Positions 1 to 11,500 of a stretch of 64,000 bases of DNA are shown in pieces. The position numbers and the translations under genes are program-made. The stretch is taken from contig NC_081331.1 of NCBI RefSeq assembly GCF_022539665.2, forward strand, positions 12,928,638 to 12,992,637, written 5' to 3'. Position 1 is the first letter of the stretch; every line of letters starts with the position of its first letter. The DNA comes from Daphnia carinata. Its lineage: Eukaryota > Arthropoda > Branchiopoda > Diplostraca > Daphniidae. The notes under the pieces were generated by a model that had not been told where the DNA came from, did not search any database, and saw nothing but the letters and a program-made list of their open reading frames with translations.

Positions 1-270
1 ATAGCAATTCAAAATGAAAATTCACTTGAATCACCAAAGCGTAAACTATGACCATGTAATACCGAATGGACCTAGCGGATATCATCGGTAAACGTTATTA
101 TCTTAGTTAATGCAGTAATGTAACCGCTAGCCTGGTTTCATTTACGGACGAGCTTGGCAATAAACTAAAGTGCCCTGAAAAGAAAAAGGGAAAGACTTTT
201 GATTTTTAAACTGTTGATTGTATAGCTATTAACAAACCAGATAATTCAAAATTAACTAGATTAAATTTTC

Positions 271-1701
271 TTATTGATTAGACTGTTCCCAAGTGAAACC
301 AACGAGTTCTTCGCTCATTTTCCAAAGGCGTACAGCTGCTTCTTTATCATTGGCTTGACTTGCTGGTTTCGTTTTGGCGCAGTCACTGCAAAAGGAAAAA
401 GAAAACATTGAAGGCTTTATTGGCACACCTGTCTTGGATCTAAATAGGCCATACCTAAAATAATGTCCGCTGAGTTCAGTTAAAGATTCCTCCGCGGCGC
501 AATAAACACTAGTTTGGGCTCCCATCTCTGGCGTTTTAAAAACGAAACGACTGAAGAAGTGGAGAGTGCCATCCACGCAAGCATTCATCGATTCGTTGAT
601 GTGTCGTGCCAATTCCGTTTGGACAGCTCCCGGATGTACGGCAAAGACGGAGACTCCAGTTCCTTTTTAAAAGAGAAAGCGCAATAACTATTTTCATAGG
701 CAATCCTTTTGTACAATTGAATTAAAATGATGAATTACCTTCTAATCGTCTTGCGAGCTCTTTCGTAAATAGGATATTGGCTAACTTGCTTTGACAATAA
801 GACCGTATCGGAGTGTAATTTTTCTGCAACATTAAATCGTCGAAATACATTTTTCCTCCTGCAATTTAAAATTTACATCGAATTAGCGTGCCCAATTTTC
901 CACATAAGAACGGGGAAAAGAACGAACTTGTATGCGCGACAGATGATAGATTGATAATTCGAGAAGGTGAAGCCCGTTTGATGTTGTTCAATAGTAAAAG
1001 CGTCCACAGGAAAGATCCCAAATGATTGACTCCAAATTGCATTTCAAAACCATCGTCCGTTTTCCATTGAGGGCATGTCATGATTCCTTAAATAAACTGA
1101 AACCATTTAGCAACGATAGAATGATTTTTACACGGATAACGGGCAAACCGGCATTGTTGATGAGTATGTGAATTTCAGGATGACGTGCTTTCAATTCTTC
1201 TGCTGCTGATCGAATAGATTTCATAGAAGCCAAATCCAATTTCAAGGTAGTCACCGCATTCCCAGTCTCCTTTGTAATGTCATCTGCGGCTTCGTTAGCC
1301 TTCTTCAAGTCACGGCAAGCGATCACCACTTCAGCTCCTGTGTTTGTTTGATTTGTATAATGAAAGGATTAAATCGTTATTTATCTAAACAATCACGATG
1401 GATAAAAATTTTATGCTTACCTCTTTTGCTTAGCTCACGAGCAGTCTCTTTGCCAATGCCAGTATTTGCACCTGTAACAACAACTACCTTGCCATCGAGC
1501 CGGCAATTATTTTTGCAACGAGGGCCTTGAAAAAACCGTGGCATGTTGGTTCGAGGAACGTCCGTGAATGCCCTAATGAAATTACGTGTCAACAGCACAA
1601 ACACAAGGCTGCAATTATATGTTTAGTAGACTGATAATATTAGATAGCCCGTTGGGAGGCTGATAACTGCAGCCGTAACACAAAGTACAATGGTGGACCA
1701 T
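271..1701 (-). CDS. Retinol dehydrogenase-like short-chain dehydrogenase (RDH11-14 type), 7 exons
   Basis: This is an NADP(H)-dependent SDR of the RDH11-14 group, expected to interconvert retinal and retinol or related lipid aldehydes at an internal membrane. Exons read 1682-1701, 1421-1608, 1149-1337, 928-1086, 739-858, 455-662 and 271-385, giving about 332 residues, normal for the family. Visible motifs are the cofactor loop TGANTGIG (about residues 52-59), NNAG (130-133), the INLSS strand with the catalytic serine (about 180) and Y-CQS-K (about 206-210). The N-terminus has a short hydrophobic stretch (CTFLVFVLL), as in RDH11 membrane anchors. The first 20-nt exon is the weakest part. It was chosen because its donor, a 73-bp intron and a TACTAAAC-like branch site keep frame; the next in-frame ATG is at 1544. 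The start lies only about 51 bp past the stop codon of the upstream scavenger receptor gene on the same strand. The exact substrate cannot be read from sequence. Confidence 0.92.
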
Positions 1702-1752
1702 TTTCGCTTTGTCATGTTTGGAGTGATTGTTGTTGCTCGTTATATTTCAAAG

Positions 1753-4073
1753 TTATGTTTTAAGAAAAATACTTTTCTGTGACAACTTAAGTAAGTGAGA
1801 CAATGTTTTCAACTGTTCATCGTATTTCATCATGTCCATCAAACTACACGATTTCTGGTTCTTTAAATTTATGTACTGTTCTTCGTGTTGCGTTCCCAGA
1901 TTGCCACATTTACCGTCCTATCGCTAAATAATAAGGAAATTCATTATCATATACCTAAGTCTACAATGAATTCTAGAGCTTACCGGAAAATAAATAACGA
2001 GCATAACGAAGCCAGCTATAACTAAAGCGATTCCAGCACCCAGGAAGCACCACCGACTTATATTTAGTGCGTCAATCACGTTAACTGCCTTGTTGACGTC
2101 TTGGGCGCTCGCTTGGTCCAGTTTAGCAGTCTAAACCACACGATTGAAGTATGTGGTACTTTTTAGATTCAAACGCGATGTGTTTATTTACCTCATTAAT
2201 CCAAAGGATAGGGAAAACAGTATCCGTGATGTTTAATAACCGAGGAGGTACTTTGTATTTTCGGACATCTACGTTGAGTTGAAGCCTTTTCGAAGCGAAA
2301 ATGGGCACACCTAATAACTGTACACCCATACGTTAGTTTACTGAAATTGTTTGTTACATTTATATATGCGGTTACAGGTTCTAAATCAAAGTGGGTCTCG
2401 TGCCACTCCTTGTTTGGTGCTAATCCAGTGAAAGCTTTGACGTATTTCTCATCGGCCATGAAAAAGTGAGGAGTTGACAGCAAAACCGGAGCTCCTGAGC
2501 GCAATAAATTTAAAAGATTTAAATTTCCCAATAGAACATGAATTTGTGACTAACCGAAAAGGCAAGGCCGCATATCTAAGATGCCAATACTAAAGCAAAG
2601 GTCGGGATCTATTTTATAATCGGGACAGTAACAGAGATTTTCCGGATCATAAGTGTTGAACACGACCTCAGGCACCGTGAATCGCTTGCCAATAATCCCC
2701 TCAGTTGTAACATCTCTCTCGTATGTGGCGTACACCGACCTGTAACGTTACACCGAAATTGCGGTTTTCTGGATGAATGAAAGTTTGGCGATGATAACGA
2801 AACATTACCGGCAAAGATCTGGGGTGAAAATGTAGACTTTTTCGCTCGTATCCACTAAAGGCGGATAAATGGCTCCGTCAGTACCTAGAAGGGGATATAA
2901 TTGTTATTGACATGGTCGATGTAGCCGGATCAATTGTACCGTTAATCATGTTGCAGTAGGTGTCGTTCCAGTAATCCACACTTTCTTTTCCGTTCCATGA
3001 TCTGATAAACCCTAATTGGTCGAGTCCGTTCGCTCCCGACTCAATTGTAAACTCTCCCAAATTGGTTCCGTTTCGCTTCAATTTCAAGCGACATTTAGAG
3101 GAGCTAAATATGTATTCATTTATTCCTATAATAATACCCCGTAGAAAAAACCGAATCTCGGATCTTCCGGTAGCGGTGGAAGTTCAATGTCAGTTTCGTT
3201 TTGAAACGATTCCAATATGTCTATGTAAGGTTGCAAGCTCCATCCTTCAAAAAGCATTTCGCGCACTGTTCGCGTCATAAATGGTTGTTCATCTACCTCA
3301 TCCAATTTGTTATGCATTATGGTAGAAAGTTGAGCAGCGAGGTTTGCCGATGGCAGATCAGAAATTAGCGAAGCCAATGTCTAAGAACCAAAATGGAATA
3401 CGTTAAAATGTTTCAGGTATGTAACGTAGAGATTAAATGGCGTTTATTATTGAGGTAAATTTTTTACTGAATTAAGAATTACTTACAAAATAGACAGGGT
3501 TAACTGTGACGACATGCACGTCTAACCCTAGCTCGCCAACACCAGGTGTGTGAAAGTAAGTGATGTTTTCTCTGTAAGTCAACAGGCCATTTTCTTCGAT
3601 AACTCCGTATTTTATGCGACCTTCACTAAAAGAATAGGATGCATATGGTAAATGCTATTCAAAAGCTTAAATAGACTAATGCCATGCTAAATTACGTAAA
3701 CGAAAACGGTCCCAATTGATCAAGATGTAGGACGACATCTGGATCGGTAGGGTCTTCGCAGTTGGTGCAGTTAAACAGGAAAAATTCGATGTAGACGGGA
3801 ACAGGAGGACTCGACCAAGCGGCGAAAACGGCTTCATTATCTGCCGTAATAATTGCTTCCTGTGGGCGTGAATCAAAAGGAATCGCATGAATAAAATCAA
3901 CAATATTTACCTTGAATTTTATAGACACACAAATACAACCACGGAACTATTTAGGGTGGAAATACCGAAGTGGCGATATCTGGAACAAGAATCCAGCCCA
4001 AAGTTGATGACAGTACGATGACAACGACACCCACAGCGGCGACAATGCCCGTTTTCACTATACCTGACACCAT
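1753..4073 (-). CDS. Scavenger receptor class B (CD36 family), copy A, 11 exons
   Basis: CD36-family proteins bind and transfer lipids, lipoproteins or carotenoids at the plasma or lysosomal membrane. Exons read 3966-4073, 3696-3859, 3487-3625, 3138-3380, 2940-3075, 2809-2884, 2555-2739, 2376-2494, 2192-2317, 1984-2130 and 1753-1917, in frame throughout, about 535 residues. There is one membrane segment near the N-terminus (IVAAVGVVVIVLSSTLGWIL) and one near the C-terminus (WCFLGAGIALVIAGFVMLVI). Between them lies the large extracellular domain, with six cysteines in the CD36 pattern (YCNM, DLCR, NLCYC, DLCF, RPCLF) and several N-glycosylation sequons (NGT, NCT, NIT). Marker stretches include EGWSLQPYIDIL, VYATYERDV and GVPIFASKRLQLNV. 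The last exon adds a 54-residue hydrophilic cytoplasmic tail. Reading through the last donor instead would stop at 1924. The gene is tandem with copy B. Subfamily and ligand are not determinable here. Confidence 0.93.
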
Positions 4074-4833
4074 TTTCGCGTCTATGTAAATAGGCAATAG
4101 AAAATCGTTTGCAATTCGAAAACAAAACTGCGCTCCAGATGCCCTCAGACAGTTCTGCCTACTTGTGTGGAAAAACCCCTGTCAAAACCAGTTGTGCATT
4201 AGACAGTTCGAATCGCAAGACTAGAAATTTGAATAGTAAAGTGGATAAGGAATAAAAATGATTGATTATAGTGTTACTAGGCAGAGCGATAATGTCATCA
4301 TTTGTCCCTGATACCATCTACAATACCTTGTGCTCTTTATACCTTGGTCGTCAATACAAATACGTCTGATTTAAATATTGGGTATTTTGCAGACATTGTT
4401 GATAAAAGTATCTATGCTTCATAGCAACATATCGCCTTCAAAACAAAAACGCTGGCTAAAAATAGACGTCAAAAGCAATTATCTGTTTGACAGAAAAAGT
4501 GCTAACTGTTTAAAGGAAAACTATACGAAAAATTTAAATAACATTACAGTTCATGAAAAGGAAAATAAGTTATTTGTGGTATATTGCAATGATTTATATT
4601 TCTTTTTGGCCAAAAATCACGTACAAGATGTTCACGAAAATACCTTCCCTGGTGCCGTATAATGAATTGATAATGACCATCTTTAGTTACTGTCACAAGA
4701 CAGTGTTACATCCTCCTGATCGTCTTAGAGATCCTATTTCTGAAGGTGTAAATAGAATAAAAAAAAACAATGATTAGGTATCATAAAGAGCAGTATATTA
4801 AAAATTCATGACGCGAACTCTTCAGCAACTTAT
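4074..4833. other. Spacer between the two scavenger receptor genes
   Basis: This 760-bp AT-rich interval must hold the promoter of copy A (its start codon is at 4073, minus strand) and the 3' end of copy B. Short open frames on the plus strand have no family resemblance and look like chance. I see no repeat or RNA gene. Confidence 0.5.
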
Positions 4834-7043
4834 TTAAAGGAGAACCCGTACTGGATAGAAGATAACGAGCATGACGATGCTCGCTATAACTAAAGCAATT
4901 CCAGCGGCCAGGAAGCACCATCGACTTATGTTGAGCCCATTAATCACGTTAACGGCCAATGTGACGTCATCAGCACTAGGTTGGTCCAGTACAGCAGTCT
5001 TGATAATAGCAAAAATCAACAGGCATTACATTGAAATACAGGAAAGCGTGAAATGGTTTGCGTATTTCATACCTCGTTAATCCAAAATACAGGGAAAACC
5101 GTATTATTAATATCTAAAAGCCTCGGAGGAACGCCATATCGTCGTACGTCGATATTAATTTGAATACGCTCGGAGATAAAAACTGGAACAGCTGTCAGCT
5201 ACATTGTGAACGAGAAAAATTACAGACGTCCGAAAGTCTCCTCTTTAATTACTGAAGCAATCAAATCAGCTTACCGGTTCAAGATCTATGTTGGTTTCAT
5301 GCCATTCTTTAACGGGCTTTAATCCCTTAAAAGCATTAGAATATTTCTCATCGCCTAAATAAAAATGAGGTGAGGACAGCACTACCGGTGCACCTACAAG
5401 AATTTTACGTTCAATTACAACCATTTCGAACATTTAGGGTTCCCATAATAATTATGCAAACAAATATTTAGTAAACTTACCAAATTGGCACGGCCGCAAA
5501 TCGAGAAGTCCAGCGCTAAAACAAAGTTCGGGGTTTGTGCTATGATCTCTACAGTAACAGAAATTATCGGGATTTTTGTCATCAAAAACTTCTGGTGGCA
5601 CAGTAAATCGATTGGCAGTAATTCCCACAGTCTCGACGTCCCTCTCGTACGTAGTGTATATCGACCTATAGAAAACCGTTATTATTACTTTAATGCAAAG
5701 CTGTTTAGTAATAATATTCACATTTTGAATCATTAAGAATCAAAGCGTACCGACATAGATCCGTAACAAAAATGTAAATCCTTTCATTGACATCTACAAG
5801 GGGTGGGTAAATGGCCCCGTCAGTGCCTTAAACGAATATTAAGAACAAGAAATTTTGTTTCAAAACAACATTTTTAAATTTCTGAAAATAATGATAGTAT
5901 TACCGTTGATCATATCGCAGTATTGGTCATCCCAGTAACTCAGATTTTTTTCCCCTTTCCATGATCTGATGAGTCCTAACTTGTCGAGTCCATTGGCGCC
6001 GGATTCAATTTTAAACTCTCCCCCATCCGTACCGTTTACCTAATGCAACGATGAGCAAACAAATTCACAAAATAAATAAATAAAATTCTTATTTAAAATT
6101 TTAGAAAAAATATAATCTTACCCCGTAAAAATATCCGAAACGAGGGTCTTCTGGCAACTTGAAAAACAAAATTCTGTTTTAACATCATTTTTTCTTAACG
6201 GAAATTTCTGAATAATTCTTATACTGGTGGTAGCGGGATTCCTGCCAAATCACTCAGCATAACGAGGATTTCAATGTAAGGTTGAAGACTCCATCCTTCG
6301 AAAAGAATTTCGCGAATTTTGCGCTTCATAAACGGATGCTCTCCAACATCATTCAACAAGCGATGCATTGCTGTCGAAAGAGTATCTACTGACTCAGGTG
6401 GTGCGAGATCAGTTATCAGCGAAGCTAACGTCTTTGTGAATAAAATAATTTGATTGCATTGCGGCATTAAATAAAAGTCGAATTTTTGAGGTAAAAAATT
6501 ACGTACGAAATAAACTGGGTTGACTGTAATGATGGATTCGTCCAATGATGTTTCAACTCCCATTGGTTCGTAATAATAACTTTCTTCTTCGAGGTAAGTA
6601 AGCAACCCGTCTTTTTCTGTGATATTGAATTTCACTCGTTTTTCGCTGAAAGTTGAAAAATGTTAGTTGAATGTTACCACTGATCGTTATTCAATCAGGT
6701 ATTATACCTAAAGGTGAACGGTCCCAGTTGTTGTAATTCTAAAACGACGCTACTGTCTCCGGGTCCTTCAAGTTGACAATTCGTACAGTTGAATAGAAAG
6801 AATTGGATGAAGAACGGAACAGGGGGACTCCTCCAAGCTCCATAAATAGCTTCATTGTCTTCTGTTATAATTGCCTCCTACAAGAATTGATTCAAAGTCT
6901 TTATTCAATGCGCAATAGGCGGAACAAAAATATACCGAAGTAACAATATTGGGAACGAGAATCCAGCCCAAAGTTGCTGAGAGCACGATGACAGTGACAC
7001 CCACAGCGGCTACGATGCCAGTCTTCACCATGTTCGATACCAT
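4834..7043 (-). CDS. Scavenger receptor class B (CD36 family), copy B, 11 or 12 exons
   Basis: Paralog of copy A with the same design: N-terminal membrane anchor (KTGIVAAVGVTVIVLSATLG), glycosylated extracellular domain with the CD36 cysteine set, and C-terminal membrane helix (WCFLAAGIALVIASIVMLVI). Exons read 6936-7043, 6708-6877, 6507-6645, 6225-6431, 6122-6157, 5904-6039, 5751-5826, 5481-5665, 5275-5393, 5073-5198 and 4852-4998. Exon lengths match copy A one for one, except that exon 2 is 6 nt longer and the 243-nt exon of copy A is split here into 207 + 36 nt by a 67-bp intron. If the last donor is not used the protein ends PVRVLL at 4834, about 488 residues, with almost no cytoplasmic tail. 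A further 3' exon comparable to the tail exon of copy A was not found with confidence. The likely role is lipid or carotenoid uptake, by family only. Confidence 0.92.
6158..6224 (-). other. Paralog-specific 67-bp intron in scavenger receptor copy B
   Basis: The GT-AG intron lies between the codons for PLPP and LPEDPRFGYFYG. Copy A carries the same protein stretch (ELPPLPEDPRFGFFYG) uninterrupted at about 3138-3186. All other comparable intron positions are shared by the two genes, so this intron was gained in copy B or lost from copy A after duplication. Confidence 0.85.
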
Positions 7044-8533
7044 TTTCCCTAACACTATACACCACTAAGGGTGACTCAGAAAATCGTTCACAACTGGGAC
7101 TTTCCCCCGTAAAAACAACAACTAGACCAGCAAGTTAGACTAGCTGAGTTCTGCCTCGCATCCACCAAAAACAACATCGTTTTATGATATCATTATCAGC
7201 AAAAAAGTATTACATTAAATAATAAAACAGGTATTACGAAGCGATCCAAACGAAGACCGGATAAATTTTTTTGTTGTTTTTATTTATTTTTCTTATCTTG
7301 TGTTATTGTACGTCCTGTGACGGGTTGTTGGGGAAAGCACACACTGTTTACCTTCGTCATCTTATAGCAAAGACAACGTTGTTATCTGGAATGCTTTAGA
7401 CTTGTTGATTTTGTTCCATTTTTGGATTAGATTTTGGCTTTTTACACCACAAAAAAATATTTGCTGCTAGTTGTCTGGATAGATAATAACGTAGACGGGT
7501 AAAAATAAGGCTAAATAAAAACATAGGTGTACATCAAGGGTAAATTTGTTTATGTTTGTTTGGAGGATTATTAACTAGATGCACCTAAGAGAGGAAGAAA
7601 TCCTTCAGTGGTGGGTATTGGAACACAAAAGAATATTCACCAAGAAAATAGTCGCTAAGATTTGGTTGACAGACATTTGGCGGGAATGCTATTCTAAGCC
7701 CAACAATCTACAGTCTACACCTATAAAATAGATTGGCTACTCCTGAAAATGACAACATTGTTAAGCGAGCTAAAGGCCGCGTTACGAGCTACAGAACTGT
7801 GATACGTCCCTTAACCCGCAAATTTATAAGTGGGTATTGCAAGTTAATATTTTCCATTGCCCAGTTGGTCTTCAGCCCGATGTTATTGCATTCAAACGGT
7901 GAACAGTACGCATCGAAAAACGACTGGCTTTAAGATGTGTGAGTAATCGCATGAGGTTTATTTCACATTAGAAAGGAAAACAGTTGGTTAGATAATGGAA
8001 AAAAGTTGGCAAGTTGGCGGGTGTGGCTATCTTTCATTCCACGTGGGAGTAATCAAAATAAAAAAAAAAAAATTTATCAAATGTGTAAAGACATCAAACG
8101 TCACGCAAAAGAGAGTTATGTTCCCCGTTTAGCGCAATAGTCCTTTCGTCAACAAACAAGTTATATATGATAAAATGTCGATCAGAAAGAGGCGGATTAA
8201 GTTCGCTGAGAGCGATGATAAAAATCGAAAACAAACAATTGAAACCAAATAGGCAGTAAAGCAATGACTAGATTCGAAACGTGGACAACACGGGGAATGG
8301 GAAAACTTTTTTTTAATGGACGGGCGTGGACGGAGTGTAACGATTTTAAGGCAGACAATCCTCTGCAAACGACATAATCATCTCTTCGAGAGAGAACGAA
8401 TATTGGGAATGTTCAGTCCGAAAAGAAGGCTTGAAATGCAGTAAGAACCATAGTGAGGTATCCTCGAGACACAGAAAAGTGGGACGGGAGCTGTAATTAT
8501 GAACACAATGGGACTGCGTAAAAAAAAATGAGA
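7044..8533. other. Intergenic spacer between copy B and WDR19
   Basis: This holds the 5' flank of scavenger receptor copy B and the 3' flank of WDR19. There is a 50-codon ATG frame at 7579-7731 (plus) of unusual composition (EEEILQWWVLEHKRIF...) without recognisable homology, which I do not call a gene. Nothing else was seen apart from short A/T runs. Confidence 0.45.
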
Positions 8534-11500
8534 TCAATTGCTTTTTGGTTTTATGGGTTCGGTCCATATGGCAAGCGTCCCATCACCAGTGATCTTGTTG
8601 TTACACATCGGGCAGGGTTCGCCATTATCCACAATCCTGCAAAAATAAAACAATTAAAAAAAAAAGTACTCATTCCTTGAGATTATGACTCTTACCTGAT
8701 GAATTCTGATCGGTTGGCCATGAATAGGCACGAAGGACAACGTGTTAAATTTTCTTTTGTTACATGCATTCCCTACACGATCCAAAATATTAGATGATGT
8801 TGATTGATTTATGAGAAAGCGATATTCATACGGTAATGATGCACATTGGTATATGCTGTTTGCACTGAACGCACACTAGCAGCATTGACGGAATGGCCGT
8901 ATTGCAGAATGGACATGGCGTTAAGTCATCTTCCGCGTCCGTTGAACCTTTGGGTGGGCGACGAACAGTGCTTTCGATTTTTTTCTTGTACTTTGCGTCA
9001 AGTTGGTCTCGGTGTTCGGGTCTCATTAAGACGGCTGCGTACTGAAATGCGGCGTTCTTTAATCCCGCTCGGTCACATTCAATCACAGTTGAGGTGAGAA
9101 TCGGCACCACGTCTACGGATAAGCATTTCAAACTGATAAAATACGAACGTCATTTTGTTGACATGATGCGGCTTACGAGACGGGAATTTTGAGATAGATT
9201 CGGCCACTCTAATAAGCAATCGAGCTGCATTGAGATGTTGTCCGCGTCGAATGTGCATTCGAACGATGACGTACGAATGCAACAGTTGTAGATTGTGTTC
9301 CATTTCCAACGGTATGTTGATATCGTGACTACTAAGTTCCTTATACATGTGTTGAAGGAGATTATGGGCATCCTTGTAGTTTCCTGAATAAACACGCATT
9401 TTAATACAAAACATAAATGAAATAAGAATAGTAGCACATCGCGTCTTACCAGCGTTCTGTTCCTCTGTCGCAATTATAATAGCAGTTCTCGTAGCTTCTC
9501 TGTACTGGTGACGAGCGAGATATAGCCGGAAAAGGTATTTTCCATCCTAGAAACATAAAGGATAAATAGTCGTGTTTATTTGTATTATTACTACTACTGT
9601 AATTTGTGTTCACCTTGGGGATGTTATCTTGTTCTCCATTTAAGAATCCAATCAGCTGGGCAGCCAAGTGGTTGTCGTTTGCAGTGGATACGATGTGAAT
9701 AGCAGCATTTATGGCTTTTTCATCATCGCCACTATGCTGTGCTGCTTTTATGAAGTATTTGAAAGCCTGAAAGATATGTTTCTTGTTACTTTTCCCCTCA
9801 TTCAGTAGAAGAAAGATCCGAAAGTACCTTTTCGTTCTGACCAGCCAAAGCATAATATTTCCCTGTCAGTAGAAAATTGCGTTCTTGCTCGTAATATAAA
9901 GCAATTTTGGTATGGTCATCTTGCGATGCCTGGTCGCCTAGAATGTCTGCAAAAAGTTGGATCTGACCGTTTTGACGAGCAACTTCAAATGCCGTTTCAT
10001 AGTTCTTCGACATAACTAGATATTCTAAAGCTGTGGTATAATCGCCCAAGTCCATAAAAAACCTGAAATCAATGATGGAATATAAGTCACTGTCAACGAA
10101 GAACTTTCTTACGTCTTTATTCCTTACTTTCCAATGAGTTTAGCTCCTTCTGTGCTCTTTGATCTTCGCGCAATCCGTACAGCATCTTGTGGACTATGTA
10201 GTTGATTCAGACACAGCAAAATTGCACTTTCAAAATCACCTGCCAGCTCATATGAGTTTAGCGCTTCTTTGTATTGCCCTTGAGATTCTTTGGCCTATAA
10301 TAAGTAGGAAATTATTGAATTTTATAGGGTTAATAATGCCACAAAGCTATACGGTTTACCTTTGCATAGGCAATATGTACTTTAGGCTGCGTCACATACT
10401 GAATCAGTTTGCTGACTTGCGTCCAATTCTTCAAGCGAGTATAAAGCATAGCAGCTTGGTCCTTGATGCCAGCAGTTTCGTAGAGCTCAGCAGCTTCCAC
10501 ATAAAACTACAAATGCAAGTTAGCTGAATTCGTAACAAAGTTTGTAAAATAGGCACCTTGCTGTCTTCCAATATAACGGCACATTGTTTCATTAACGTGC
10601 GATCGCCCGATTGAACTGCAAGTGAAACGCCTTTGTTAACATCGCCAGATCCAACTGCACATCGTGCAATTCCTGAATGGCATATACGTTGGTGTTCAAC
10701 CTGATTTACATTTTCAACTCCGGAACTCAGGGCGCGTTCGTAGTTCAATAAAGCATGAACAAAGTCCCCCCTAAAATTGAGCTATAGGTTGAGTACATTG
10801 AAATAGAATTAATGATAGTCCTACGTTTGTTCTAGTTGCTGTGCATATTCTTGGGCTATTAGTCCAATCCTTTGTGGAGCTAGTTTCTCTGCTAACAGCA
10901 GAGCTTGTTCCCATTCCATGACGTCCGTGTGCATGTCGATGGCGATGTCAGGTTGTGTTGACTTCAGGTAGCAATCCTATTTTCGAACCAAAATAATCGC
11001 ATTACGAGAATTGGATTTCATCAACGTTAACACAACCATACTTGTGCTTTTTCCAAGTTGCCTAAAATCATGTATATATGGCCTGAGAGCAACTGAAGAT
11101 CTTCAATATGTTCCACTTCTTCCAACGACCATACGGCAGCTATATCTCCAAGATGACGGTATATTCTAATCGCTATGATAACGGAAAAACGTTCTATAAA
11201 CTCACACATTACCCCAAACAGTAATAAATATCAAAATCTTACCAAAATCTATGCGAAACTCGTTAAGCGCTGCGTTGGCAGCTTTGACCCACTGAGTCGA
11301 ATCTGCCAGAAGAATTCCAATATCCCAAGCATCGTCATACCTAATAATTAACATCCACGGGTTAATAAATAATTTAGAAACGATGTAGTCCTGTTCAGAA
11401 TTCCTACTTTCCCATCGCTAAGGAAAATTGTAACGCGTTGATTAGTTCACTGCGTGACATGGAGGACAACTTTCCGCCGGAACTAATGCCCAGTTCAGGA

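Noticed and set aside
7579-7731. 50-codon ATG frame upstream of scavenger receptor copy B
   Set aside because: Too short and without homology or splice partner; noted only in the spacer entry.
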